From an uncultured Cyclobacteriaceae bacterium (GTDB lineage: Bacteria > Bacteroidota > Bacteroidia > Cytophagales > Cyclobacteriaceae), in NCBI GenBank assembly GCA_937958005.1, contig CALGOB010000166.1, positions 1 through 64,000 of the forward strand: DNA of 64,000 nucleotides, written 5' to 3'. A program made the position numbers and the translations under genes. Positions 15,935-27,193 of the stretch are shown piece by piece. The notes beneath the pieces were generated by a model. That model did not search any database. It was not told where the DNA came from and worked only from the letters and a program-made list of their open reading frames with translations. Every line of letters begins with the position of its first letter. Within the stretch, counting starts at the first letter, position 1.

Positions 15935-17485
15935 ATGAAATCAAAAACAAAACGTTTTAGAATAGCACCTGCCATAGGTTATGATGACGAGCAATTAACC
16001 TCATTTCTTCAAGAAAAAATCAGTTCTCCCTATCGAATAAAAAGAAGATCAATTGATGCAAGAGGGAAAACGCCCTTAATAGATATAGAAGTTGAATTAT
16101 TTGATAAAGATATCCCTTCTTTAATCAGTTATGAAATTCCTAGTAATTCCGTTTCAAAAGCCTCTCCCGTAATTATAGTCGGAGCCGGGCCTGCTGGGTT
16201 ATTTGCTGGACTTAGGTGCATTGAACTTGGGCTAAAACCTGTCATTCTGGAGAGGGGCAAAGATGTTAGATCAAGAAGACGTGATTTAGCGGCTATTAAC
16301 AAGTCACACATTGTCAACCCAGAATCTAATTATTGCTTCGGAGAAGGTGGAGCTGGAACTTACTCTGATGGAAAATTATATACTAGATCCAAAAAAAGAG
16401 GAGACATAAGAAGGATCTTAGAGATATTGGTAGCACATGGGGCGACAGAAAAAATATTGATTGATGCACATCCCCATATAGGCACCAACAAACTCCCGAA
16501 CATCATTACTGCAATGAGGGAAAGTATATTGCAAGCTGGAGGTGAAGTCCATTTTGACACCAAAATTACGGACTTATTGATTCATCAGTCTGAAGTTATA
16601 GGAGTAAAATCTAGCCGAGGGGAATATAAGGGTAAAGCAGTAATCTTGGCAACTGGTCACAGTGCACGTGACATCTTTTACATGCTCCAAAAGCAAAAGA
16701 TTCGAATTGAGCAAAAACCTTTTGCATTAGGTGTTAGGGTAGAACATCAGCAAAGCTTAATTGATCAAATACAATACAGACAAAAAGACAGAGGTTATCA
16801 TTTACCACCCTCCAGTTACTCATTAGTTTCACAAACCTATTATGAAGACAAAAAAAGAGGAGTCTTTAGCTTTTGTATGTGTCCTGGAGGATTTATTGTT
16901 CCCGCAGCAACACAAAGCGGAGAGGTTGTTGTAAACGGCATGAGCCCTTCTAGAAGAGATTCCAAATATGCAAATTCAGGTATTGTAGTGGCAATTGAAA
17001 GAGAAGATTTATCAAAGTTCGCTGACCATGGTGCATTAGCCGGGGTGGCTTTTCAAGCTAGTATTGAGCAGAAAGCTTGTCAGGTAGCGGGAAATACTCA
17101 AAAAGCACCAGCTCAAAAGCTAGGTGATTTTATTAATAACCGAGTTTCTGGGAGTTTATTAGACACTTCTTATCAGCCAGGTCTCACCAGTGTGAACATG
17201 CAAGACGTTTTAGGTGAATCAATCTCCAAAAGACTCCAAGATTCATTTCGTTTCTTTGGAAAAAAAATGAGAGGATTCTTATCAAACAATGCACAAATAG
17301 TAGGGGTAGAAAGCAGAACCTCCTCCCCTATCAGTATCCCGAGAACTGAAAGTTTAGAGCATCCGGTAATCAGCAAACTATACCCCTGTGGAGAGGGTGC
17401 AGGTTATGCTGGCGGTATTGTTTCTGCAGCGATGGATGGTGAAAGGTGCATTAATGCGCTTTATGATAAATACGGGATTAAATGA
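15935..17485 (+). CDS. FAD-dependent dehydrogenase (COG2509 type)
   Basis: A 516-residue NAD(P)/FAD-dependent oxidoreductase of the uncharacterised FAD-dependent dehydrogenase group. A short N-terminal domain of about 75 residues precedes the dinucleotide-binding motif VIIVGAGPAGLFAGLRCIELG and the downstream acidic strand end VILERG. NYCFGEGGAGTYSDGKLYTR, GHSARDIFYML and the C-terminal CGEGAGYAGGIVSAAMDGERC are typical of the group. The physiological substrate is unknown. The gene has its own promoter box and is followed by a repeat element rather than a clear terminator. Confidence 0.85.
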   Translation: MKSKTKRFRIAPAIGYDDEQLTSFLQEKISSPYRIKRRSIDARGKTPLIDIEVELFDKDIPSLISYEIPSNSVSKASPVIIVGAGPAGLFAGLRCIELGLKPVILERGKDVRSRRRDLAAINKSHIVNPESNYCFGEGGAGTYSDGKLYTRSKKRGDIRRILEILVAHGATEKILIDAHPHIGTNKLPNIITAMRESILQAGGEVHFDTKITDLLIHQSEVIGVKSSRGEYKGKAVILATGHSARDIFYMLQKQKIRIEQKPFALGVRVEHQQSLIDQIQYRQKDRGYHLPPSSYSLVSQTYYEDKKRGVFSFCMCPGGFIVPAATQSGEVVVNGMSPSRRDSKYANSGIVVAIEREDLSKFADHGALAGVAFQASIEQKACQVAGNTQKAPAQKLGDFINNRVSGSLLDTSYQPGLTSVNMQDVLGESISKRLQDSFRFFGKKMRGFLSNNAQIVGVESRTSSPISIPRTESLEHPVISKLYPCGEGAGYAGGIVSAAMDGERCINALYDKYGIK

Positions 17486-17518
17486 ACTAGCACAAAGGCA
17501 CAATACAACTAATCAGCA

Positions 17519-17657
17519 ATGAACCAACCCTGACCCAGTGCCTCTGCTGAGAAAGCTACTGCCCTCGCAGAAGGGTACGGGGTATCTATGGGCAATAATT
17601 TAATGATCGACTCAAGAGTCGGGGCCCCCGGCCAGGGGAATTAATATCCCTTAGGAG
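17519..17657 (+). repeat. Dispersed hairpin element, 139-bp copy with expanded apical loop
   Basis: A full copy with the GC box (here CCCCCGGCCAGGGG), but the AA tip of hairpin 1 is replaced by 34 extra bases (AGTGCCTCTGCTGAG to CTCGCAGA), which themselves contain a TCTGC/GCAGA pair. The C-to-T change in CCCTG still allows G-U pairing with CGGGG in RNA. The right end reads TAGGAG instead of TAGGGA. It lies 33 bp after the FAD oxidoreductase stop. Confidence 0.9.
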
Positions 17658-17736
17658 TTAAATTAGTGGTTTCACAGAGAAACTAAAATACAGGAAAGAT
17701 CTTGGAAATAAATAATAATCCCTAGGGTAAATGTGC

Positions 17737-18933
17737 TTAATTATCAGCCGACTCTACCAGCGATCGTATTTCAGAAACTAATTTCTCTTCTTCTTCACCA
17801 CTGGCTAATGCTGATGCTTTAGCTAAATAACTACTCGCCTCTTCTAATTGGTTCAATAGCGCTTTCACGTAAGCTGTTAGTAAAATTGAATCGAAATCTG
17901 TTTCTATGTTTGTGGATTTCATTAGCCATACATCAGCCATGATAAGTGCTTCTTCAAATTGCCGATAATCATTGACAATTGATAACCCTTCATTGTAAAA
18001 AAACACACCTTGTTCATCACCAGGAATTTCTTCACTCCTAGCAATTACAATGTTTTCATACTTATTCCATTGATTTGTGTAGGCATGGTAAATTTTCTTA
18101 GAATCATATCTTGCAATGTCCTGAGTTTCCTCTGCTAAAAAATAAGGAATCAAATCATGAAGAATCTCATCTAAAATCTTTTGGTCTTTTTTCAAAATCG
18201 CTCGTGTCAACGAGTTTTCATAAATACCATTTACAATTCCTTCTAATTCTTCATCACCATGATCTTTTCTAATCAGTTCCTTATGCTTTTTCATAAAAGC
18301 ATAAGCCTCATCATTTATATAAATATCTGTCTTAGCCAAAAAATGAATAAACTCTTTGGAAGGGTTAGGGTTATTTCCCATTTCTTTAAACAATTGATCA
18401 TAGATCATTTTCTTTTTTTGTTGATCTACACTGATCGCGTAATACTTAATCAATTCTTCTGTAGATAGGCTATTTGCCAAATATCGCTTATCATAAATTT
18501 TAATAAGTTGGAAGTTTGCAATTACATCCTCAGTACTTGATTTAAACTCTTCTAATTCAATATATCCCTCTAAATACCCTAAAGCATCATTCTGTGAATC
18601 AATAAACACATAGGTAGGAAAACCTTCTACTTGATGCACTTCAGCAAACGACTTCCCAAAGTCTGATTCCCCATCCACCTTCACGTTTAGATAGTTATCA
18701 TTCATATAAGAAATGACGATATCGTTAGAAAATACATCTTTATCCATCTTCCTACAGTAACCGCACCAGTCAGTATATATGTCTACAAAAACTGGCTTAT
18801 CTTGAATTTCAGATTTATTTAAAACCTCCCCCCAGTCTTCTTCACTACCTATTAAATCAAAGGCAATCTGAGCGTTAACAGACGGTAATTGATAAATAAT
18901 GACAAGAAATAACAATGCAAGGAACTTTTTCAT
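17737..18933 (-). CDS. Exported thioredoxin-fold protein
   Basis: About 398 residues from the ATG at 18933 (MKKFLALLFLVIIYQLPSVNAQ, a good signal peptide); the frame is open 14 codons further. Residues about 25-135 form a thioredoxin-like domain with the redox motif WCGYC, a cis-Pro loop (EGFPTYVFID) and the pattern of DsbD C-terminal/thioredoxin_7 proteins. The remaining two thirds are helical and possibly TPR-like (FEEALIMADVWLMKSTNIE). It probably reduces disulfides or acts as a periplasmic thiol protein; the partner is unknown. Confidence 0.82.
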   Translation of the reverse strand: MKKFLALLFLVIIYQLPSVNAQIAFDLIGSEEDWGEVLNKSEIQDKPVFVDIYTDWCGYCRKMDKDVFSNDIVISYMNDNYLNVKVDGESDFGKSFAEVHQVEGFPTYVFIDSQNDALGYLEGYIELEEFKSSTEDVIANFQLIKIYDKRYLANSLSTEELIKYYAISVDQQKKKMIYDQLFKEMGNNPNPSKEFIHFLAKTDIYINDEAYAFMKKHKELIRKDHGDEELEGIVNGIYENSLTRAILKKDQKILDEILHDLIPYFLAEETQDIARYDSKKIYHAYTNQWNKYENIVIARSEEIPGDEQGVFFYNEGLSIVNDYRQFEEALIMADVWLMKSTNIETDFDSILLTAYVKALLNQLEEASSYLAKASALASGEEEEKLVSEIRSLVESADN

Positions 18934-18990
18934 ATTATTTTCTATTACTTTGGCTTGTAAGTTACTCATATTCATTTCAAAAATAATTCA

Positions 18991-19356
18991 GTGGCTAAAA
19001 TCGTATTATTGGGGGCTTCCCCTAACCCAAGCAGATATGCCTACTTGGCATTTAATGATTTAACACAAGCAGGACACCAGGTTGTTCCAGTAAGTATAAA
19101 AAAAGGCAAACTAAATGGTGTGAATTTTTTAGACTTGAGAAATCAACCACCCATTGATGACGTTCATACAATTACTTTATACATAGGCACCAGACATTTA
19201 GATGAATGGATACCCTATATCCTATCTCTAAAACCGCAAAGGATAATCATGAATCCAGGAACAGAACATAATGGGTTAATGAAAGAAGCAGAAGCACTCG
19301 GTATTGAAATAATTGCCGGCTGCACATTAGTCATGCTTAGAACTAAGACTTTCTAA
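18991..19356 (+). CDS. CoA-binding domain protein (YccU-like)
   Basis: A 121-residue single-domain protein of the CoA_binding_2 family: LLGASPNPSRYAYLA is the nucleotide-binding loop, followed by IDDVHTITLYIGTRHLDEWI and RIIMNPGTEHNGLMKEAEALG and the conserved CTLVML end. It starts with GTG at 18991. Its stop overlaps the stop end of the convergent leucine-rich repeat gene by 4 bp. Function in the cell is not established for the family. Confidence 0.88.
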   Translation: MAKIVLLGASPNPSRYAYLAFNDLTQAGHQVVPVSIKKGKLNGVNFLDLRNQPPIDDVHTITLYIGTRHLDEWIPYILSLKPQRIIMNPGTEHNGLMKEAEALGIEIIAGCTLVMLRTKTF

Positions 19357-20672
19357 TTTTCCACAAGTTTTGAATCTATAGAAGGATTACACCTAACTCC
19401 CTTTTTCATCATTTCACTGACCATTGGTGCGATATGAACATTCTTTTCAGATCTTAACTCAATTGCATTGCTAATAAATGAAAAAGATTTCAAATTTTTC
19501 ATTTCCCCTATTTGGCTAGGTATGGTTTCTAGCAGATTCCTAGATACATCCAATATTTCTAAAGATTCCATGGATAAAACTTGAGCTGGAAATGTTGTAA
19601 AGTTATTATCATTAAATCTTAACACTTTCAAAAACTTCAAGCTACCAAAAGAATCTGGCATTGAATTTAGGTTGTTGTGATGGATATACAATTCCTCCAA
19701 ATTCTTCATCTCTCCTATTTCTGCTGGCAAATCATACAGCTTATTGTTTGATAAATACAAAACAGTCAATCGGTTAAAATCTTTGATTTTTGAAGATATA
19801 TACTCCAACTCATTGTAATACAAGTCTAAAAAAGACAACTGAGAAAGTTCATAAAAATCAGAAGGCAATTTCTTTAACATATTCTTGTATAGGACCAAAG
19901 AACTCAGAGAGTCCATTTGAGAAATGCCGTCAGGAAGTTCTGTGAGATTATTTTCCCTAAGTTGTATCCCTTTTAATTTAGTTTGATAAAATGCTCTTGG
20001 AAAGTTGCTTATACCACATTTATTAAGTTGCAATAGCTCTAAATTCTTTGGCAATTTATGAACTTTAAACAGTGAAAGGTCAAGTGGGTTTACATCTAAA
20101 GTCAATCTACTTAAGCGAAAGCTTTTCTTCAGGTAACTTGGAGGTACTTTGATCAAGTTATTTGCTAGACTTAGCTCTTTCAAACCTCTAAGCCTTTTGA
20201 TTGACCTAGGAAATTTAGTGAATTGATTACCAATTAATTCTAATCGTGTAATTGCTAAGCCTTTTGGGATCTTAATTTTCTTGTGCAATTTATCATTATT
20301 CACTTTCAAATAGGAAAGGTCACTGTGATTCCAACTCAGGGCTTCTAAAGATTGTAATTCTTTCAACCGTTTAGGCAATCTAGTAATGCTATTTCCTGAC
20401 AACCTAATAGACTTAACATTTGTACACTCATAGATTAAATCTGGCATTAATTTCAATCTCAGGTCCGTAAAATCAACAGTTTCAAGTGTGTCTTTTCTAG
20501 AATTCTTTTTAAGGTTTTCGAAGGCTAACAATGCCCGTTCGTGCTTCTTTTGCTCCCATACCCTAAGCAGAGAATCCCTTTCACTCTGGCTAAACCTAAC
20601 TGGTAACTTATTATTCTGTGATAATGCAATAACGGAACAGCTAAAAAAACTGATAAACAAGATGATCTTCAT
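19353..20672 (-). CDS. Exported leucine-rich repeat protein
   Basis: A 439-residue protein with a signal peptide (MKIILFISFFSCSVIALSQ) and about twelve leucine-rich repeats of about 23 residues (e.g. LKELSLANNLIKVPPSYLKK, LTVLYLSNNKLYDLPAEIGE, LEILDVSRNLLETIPSQIGE) spanning about residues 80-415. These are of the bacterial/SDS22-plant-like type with LPxxI ends. LRR proteins bind other proteins; the partner is unknown. No sorting domain or anchor is seen, so it is probably periplasmic. It converges with the CoA-binding gene. Confidence 0.88.
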   Translation of the reverse strand: MKIILFISFFSCSVIALSQNNKLPVRFSQSERDSLLRVWEQKKHERALLAFENLKKNSRKDTLETVDFTDLRLKLMPDLIYECTNVKSIRLSGNSITRLPKRLKELQSLEALSWNHSDLSYLKVNNDKLHKKIKIPKGLAITRLELIGNQFTKFPRSIKRLRGLKELSLANNLIKVPPSYLKKSFRLSRLTLDVNPLDLSLFKVHKLPKNLELLQLNKCGISNFPRAFYQTKLKGIQLRENNLTELPDGISQMDSLSSLVLYKNMLKKLPSDFYELSQLSFLDLYYNELEYISSKIKDFNRLTVLYLSNNKLYDLPAEIGEMKNLEELYIHHNNLNSMPDSFGSLKFLKVLRFNDNNFTTFPAQVLSMESLEILDVSRNLLETIPSQIGEMKNLKSFSFISNAIELRSEKNVHIAPMVSEMMKKGVRCNPSIDSKLVEN

Positions 20673-20730
20673 AAAACTAACGTTTAAACTAAATCTTTAG
20701 TTTAAAAATACACATCTTAACGCACTTTAA

Positions 20731-22776
<2,046 letters not shown>

Positions 22777-22785
22777 GCTACATTA

Positions 22786-22833
22786 ATAGATATTGCCTTT
22801 TAAACTTAATTGGCAATATCTATAATTTTTGGT
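22786..22833. terminator. Terminator between gyrB and a small convergent gene
   Basis: ATAGATATTGCC (22786-22797) and GGCAATATCTAT (22812-22823) form a 12-bp stem, followed by AATTTTTGG on the plus strand. The stop codon of the minus-strand small gene lies inside the loop/stem, so the hairpin probably serves both genes. Confidence 0.75.
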
Positions 22834-22982
22834 TGAGTCTTTTCTCTATTGAAAATAACCTGAAAGACTACCTCAGCCAACTTAAACATAATTACCAAAA
22901 TAAATAAAAGGCATGAAAATACGGCAAGTATCGCTGAAGCAAGAATTTTAAACAATTGAATAATTCCTATATTGTCTGTCAT
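22806..22982 (-). CDS. Small single-pass membrane protein (58 aa)
   Basis: An ATG at 22980-22982 opens a 58-residue frame: MTDNIGIIQLFKILAS, then a long hydrophobic stretch of about residues 10-45 (AILAVFSCLLFILVIMF, VVFQVIF) and a short charged tail NREKTQPKIIDIAN. It is the only sensible content of the 361-bp gap after gyrB, and its stop is placed in the gyrB terminator. No family is recognised. Composition and position suggest a real gene, but conservation would have to be shown. Confidence 0.45.
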   Translation of the reverse strand: MTDNIGIIQLFKILASAILAVFSCLLFILVIMFKLAEVVFQVIFNREKTQPKIIDIAN

Positions 22983-23137
22983 AATGAGTAAACTGTGTTT
23001 TAATTATTTATAAGGCACCTTGACCTAAAATCAATTTTTAGCACCTCTTACATCTTCATAGCTATTATAAATATACTCAGATAAGCGATATTTACCCATA
23101 GAAAGTTTAATTTTTGAAAAAATAATAACTGATATAT

Positions 23138-24952
23138 ATGAAAATTGTAATATTCATTACACTTATTACACTGAACTTAGTAGCTATTACAACTAAGGCA
23201 CAACCTAGCAGATGGCAGCAAGCGGTTTCTTATGAAATGGAAATCGATATGGATGTGGAAAATCACCAGTTTACAGGGACACAAAAATTAACATACATCA
23301 ATAATTCCCCTGATACATTGTACAAAGTATTTTATCATCTATACTTCAATGCCTTTCAGCCAAATAGTATGATGGATGTTAGAAGTAGAAACTTACCTGA
23401 TCCAGACAAAAGGGTTAAGGATAGAATACTTCACCTGAAAGAAGATGAAATAGGTTATCAGAAAGTTAAAAAACTAACTCAGAATGGTGCTAAACTTAAA
23501 TATGAAGTAGAAGGCACTATCCTAGAAGTTACATTAGATAAACCTATACTACCCAATAGTAGCACTTTGTTCTCTATGGATTTCGAAGCTCAGGTTCCTG
23601 TACAAATAAGAAGAAGTGGCTGGATGAATGCAGAGGGTATTGAGTTTTCTATGGCTCAATGGTATCCCAAAATGGCTGAATATGACTATAAAGGATGGCA
23701 TTCTCACCCATATGTTGGAAGAGAGTTTTATGCACCGTGGGGAGATTTTGATGTGAAGCTAAATATTGACTCAAAATATGTAGTTGCAGGTACCGGTGTA
23801 TTAATGAATGCAGATAAAATCGGATTTGGATATGCTGAGAAGAAAACTAAAAAGACCCCTAAGAAATTTGCATGGCATTTCAAAGCAGAAAATGTTCATG
23901 ATTTTGTTTGGGCAGCCGATCCTGATTATAAGCATGATATAATCAAAATTTCTGGGGATGGTCCTGAAATTCATTTTTTCTATCAGCCTGAGAGTGATGA
24001 ACTAGTGGCTAACTGGAAAAAACTTCAAGAGTCTGTCAAGAAAGCATACCCATTTATGGAAAAGAACTTCGGGAAATATCCTTATAGTACTTATTCTATT
24101 ATTCAAGGCGGAGATGGTGGAATGGAATACCCAATGGCTACTTTGATAACAGGTAAAAGAAACTTTCAAAGCCTTCTAGGTGTAACCATACATGAAATGA
24201 TGCATACTTGGTACCAGATGATACTAGCAACTAATGAAAGTTATTATGCTTGGATGGACGAGGGCTACACCTCTTACGCCTCAAGTTTAACCTCAGGTTA
24301 TTTGGCGGATAAAGATTTTACGCTAAGCCCTTATGATGGATATTTTAACTTAGTAAAAGCTGGAGCGGAAGAATCTTTATCTACTCATTCAGATCATTTC
24401 AACTCTAATAGAGCTTATGGCATTGGTTCCTATGGCAAGGGAGCCATTTCCATACACCAGTTGGGTTATATAATTGGGCAGGATGTCATGAGAAAAGGAT
24501 TGTTAAAATACTATAATACCTGGAAATTCAAGCATCCAAATTTAAACGATTTTGTTAGAATTATGGAGAAAGAGTCTGGGCTGGAACTGGATTGGTATTA
24601 TGAATATTGGGTAAACAGCACCAAAATCATAGACTACGGCATAGAATCAGTAGAAAACCTTAATGGAAAGTCAATAGTAAAACTTCAGAGAGTTGGAAAA
24701 ATGCCAATGCCAATAGATATTGAAGTAACTTATGAAGATAATACCAAGGAGATGTTCTATATTCCTTTAGGCTTAATGAGAGGAGAGAAAGCAAATGAAA
24801 CAGCTCTCAAAAGGACTCAGCTGCAAGATTGGCCATGGACTCATCCTACCTATGAGTTTGAAGTAAAAGGAAAGAAAATAAAAACGATTGAAATAGATCC
24901 TTCTCAACGTATGGCCGACCTCAATAGGGAAAATAATAAGTTGCAAAAATAA
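23138..24952 (+). CDS. Secreted M1-family aminopeptidase
   Basis: A 604-residue zinc metallopeptidase with a signal peptide (VAITTKAQ). Family M1 motifs: HEMMHTWYQ followed 18 residues later by the Glu ligand in MDEGYTSY (the HExxH-x18-E signature), and GGMEYPM in place of the GAMEN exopeptidase motif. The N-terminal beta-domain (FTGTQKLTYINNSPDTLYKV) is typical. The altered GAMEN motif means aminopeptidase specificity is uncertain. It is probably periplasmic or surface exposed, with its own terminator downstream. Confidence 0.92.
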   Translation: MKIVIFITLITLNLVAITTKAQPSRWQQAVSYEMEIDMDVENHQFTGTQKLTYINNSPDTLYKVFYHLYFNAFQPNSMMDVRSRNLPDPDKRVKDRILHLKEDEIGYQKVKKLTQNGAKLKYEVEGTILEVTLDKPILPNSSTLFSMDFEAQVPVQIRRSGWMNAEGIEFSMAQWYPKMAEYDYKGWHSHPYVGREFYAPWGDFDVKLNIDSKYVVAGTGVLMNADKIGFGYAEKKTKKTPKKFAWHFKAENVHDFVWAADPDYKHDIIKISGDGPEIHFFYQPESDELVANWKKLQESVKKAYPFMEKNFGKYPYSTYSIIQGGDGGMEYPMATLITGKRNFQSLLGVTIHEMMHTWYQMILATNESYYAWMDEGYTSYASSLTSGYLADKDFTLSPYDGYFNLVKAGAEESLSTHSDHFNSNRAYGIGSYGKGAISIHQLGYIIGQDVMRKGLLKYYNTWKFKHPNLNDFVRIMEKESGLELDWYYEYWVNSTKIIDYGIESVENLNGKSIVKLQRVGKMPMPIDIEVTYEDNTKEMFYIPLGLMRGEKANETALKRTQLQDWPWTHPTYEFEVKGKKIKTIEIDPSQRMADLNRENNKLQK

Positions 24953-24969
24953 GTCCCTTTTTAACTGAT

Positions 24970-25005
24970 AAAAGATCCCTTAGTAAAATCACTAAAGGAT
25001 CTTTT
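24970..25005. terminator. Bidirectional terminator
   Basis: AAAAGATCC (24970-24978) and GGATCTTTT (24997-25005) with inner pairing CTTAGT/ACTAAA form a long stem, T-rich on both strands. It lies between the convergent M1 peptidase and DUF1573 genes. Confidence 0.85.
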
Positions 25006-25011
25006 ATTCTA

Positions 25012-26067
25012 TTATTTAATTTCAGCACGCAAAACTAGCTGATGTAGATAACCATTTTCAGCATTAGAATACAAATGAATTACCTTAACCTGTTTACCAG
25101 TAATCAAAGAAGTATCATAAGTAATTTCAATTGTTTTACTAGTAGCTGGTTTAATCACTAGTTCTTTACTTGCTACAGAAATACAGGCACAATTAGGCAC
25201 AATAGAAGATATGATCAGTTCACTACTCCCCTGATTAGTAACTTCAAATGTGGCAGTCAGTTTTTCTCCTTCATTTACCTTACCAAAATCTTCTACAGAT
25301 TTATCCAAAGAAATTCTCGCCAAACTTGGGGTATTTTGATCTGCTGAAGGATATATGTTAGCTACTACTTCAAATTTCTTAATAATCTCAAGTGAATCAC
25401 TTGTATAAAGTTGAATAGCATGATCATTATACCCTGCATTACTAGGGGCATTGTAAATTCCTCTTATCAAAGTAAACTGCTTCGCTTGAAACTCATAATT
25501 ACCTAAATCCATCTCTATATGAGCTGGAATGTAAGACTTCTCTTTATCAACAACTATAGTCTGTTCAGACTCATTAGCAACCAAGATCGTAAATGATTGA
25601 ATCGATTTAGTTGGTAAATTCCCTAGATTAACCCTGGCAGTTTTAAATCTAAGCACACCAGATTGATGAGGAAGTACTTTAGCTAGTGGAATATCTGCCG
25701 AAGTGACAAAACCCGCTAAATGCAAATCAACCACATTCCCGTTACTAAAATGTACTGAAGCCTCTTTCGTGAAAGTTCCTGGTCTATTAAGTGGATTATA
25801 AGTCAAAGTAACTTGTCCCTCCTCATTTGGTTGAATATAGTGCTTAGCCCCTACACTCGCAATGCATCCGCATGAAGGGGTTACTTTGATAACCTTAATT
25901 GAGTCTTTTGTTAAATTAGTAAAATTAAAATCTATTGAAACTTTTCCTGCCTCTTCAGGTATAGTTCCAAAGTCATAGGAATTCATATTGAATTCTATGG
26001 CTGACTGGCCTATTGACAAATTGGAAAACAAAAGCAGAAGGATGAAGGGTAAATAGTAAAATTTCAT
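25012..26067 (-). CDS. Exported protein with two DUF1573 domains
   Basis: A 351-residue exported protein (signal peptide ending NLSIGQ). Two DUF1573 Ig-like domains are visible: one at about residues 35-115 with TPSCGCIASVGAKHYIQPNE, and one at about residues 255-345 with VPNCACISVASKELVIKP. Each has the hallmark Cys-x-Cys after a Pro-Asn/Ser and the NEEGxVxLxYNP pattern. The domain is frequent in Bacteroidetes envelope proteins; its role is unknown. The middle segment is a diverged beta domain. Confidence 0.9.
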   Translation of the reverse strand: MKFYYLPFILLLLFSNLSIGQSAIEFNMNSYDFGTIPEEAGKVSIDFNFTNLTKDSIKVIKVTPSCGCIASVGAKHYIQPNEEGQVTLTYNPLNRPGTFTKEASVHFSNGNVVDLHLAGFVTSADIPLAKVLPHQSGVLRFKTARVNLGNLPTKSIQSFTILVANESEQTIVVDKEKSYIPAHIEMDLGNYEFQAKQFTLIRGIYNAPSNAGYNDHAIQLYTSDSLEIIKKFEVVANIYPSADQNTPSLARISLDKSVEDFGKVNEGEKLTATFEVTNQGSSELIISSIVPNCACISVASKELVIKPATSKTIEITYDTSLITGKQVKVIHLYSNAENGYLHQLVLRAEIK

Positions 26068-26176
26068 GAGTCATTAGACTTTAAAATAAACTCAAAACTA
26101 ATTAAGTCTTCACATAAAATGGCTGGAATTGATATCGGATTAAAAATTTAATTTACTTTGCAAACAAAAAAGCTAA

Positions 26177-27145
26177 ATGGCTAGAATATTAACAGGTATT
26201 CAAAGTACTGGTATCCCACATTTGGGTAATTTACTTGGAGCAATAATCCCTGCGATAGAATTATCTAGAGATACTAAAAACGAATCTCTATACTTTATTG
26301 CGGATTTACACTCACTTACCTCTATAAAAGATGCAGAAACAAGATTAGCAAACACCATGGCTACCACTGCCGCTTGGATGGCTTTTGGCTTTGATACTGA
26401 TAAACATATATTCTATAGACAATCACAAAGACCCGAAGTAACTGAGTTAACTTGGTACCTGAATTGCTTCACTCCTTTTCCCATGCTTTCAAATGCACAT
26501 TCATTTAAAGCAAAATCAGAAAAGTTATCAGATGTAAATGCTGGCTTATTCACTTATCCTGTGCTCATGGCAGCAGATATTCTCCTGTACGATGCTGAAA
26601 TTGTTCCAGTTGGAAAAGACCAAAAGCAACATTTAGAAATGACTCGTGATATTGCTAATTCATTTAACAATACTTATGGCGAGACTTTTGTCTTACCAGA
26701 AGCACAAATTAGTGAAGAAGTGCAAACTATTCCTGGCACAGATGGGCAAAAAATGAGTAAGTCCTATGGAAATACCATCAATATCTTTCTCCCAGAGAAA
26801 CAATTAAAGAAAGTTATCATGAGTATCCTCACAGACAGCCTTCCCCTTGAAGAGCCCAAAAACCCTGACACTTGCCATGTCTTTAATATCTACCGATTAC
26901 TGGGCAGTCAAGAAGAGGTTCTTCAAATGCGAAAAAACTATGAGGGTGGAAATTATGGATATGGCCATGCTAAAAAAGAATTATTAGGGCTTATTCTTGA
27001 TAAATATAGCTCAGAACGAGTTACATTTGATCAGCTTATTTCTGATAAAAGTACTCTGGTGGGCAAGCTATCACAAGGAGAGCAAAAAGCTAAGGAAATA
27101 TCGTCAAGTGTTTTGGGCAAAGTAAGAAATAAATTAGGTTATTAA
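26177..27145 (+). CDS. trpS: Tryptophan--tRNA ligase
   Basis: A 322-residue class I aminoacyl-tRNA synthetase that charges tRNA-Trp. The HIGH-type motif is PHLGN (residues 14-18), the KMSKS motif is in GQKMSKSYGNT near residue 195, and PVGKDQKQHLEMTRDIA is characteristic. Length is standard for the bacterial enzyme. The following mutase gene starts 48 bp later. Confidence 0.96.
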   Translation: MARILTGIQSTGIPHLGNLLGAIIPAIELSRDTKNESLYFIADLHSLTSIKDAETRLANTMATTAAWMAFGFDTDKHIFYRQSQRPEVTELTWYLNCFTPFPMLSNAHSFKAKSEKLSDVNAGLFTYPVLMAADILLYDAEIVPVGKDQKQHLEMTRDIANSFNNTYGETFVLPEAQISEEVQTIPGTDGQKMSKSYGNTINIFLPEKQLKKVIMSILTDSLPLEEPKNPDTCHVFNIYRLLGSQEEVLQMRKNYEGGNYGYGHAKKELLGLILDKYSSERVTFDQLISDKSTLVGKLSQGEQKAKEISSSVLGKVRNKLGY

Positions 27146-27193
27146 TTACGCACAATTTAAAATTAATTCTAGGATTCAAATCCTCTATACATT

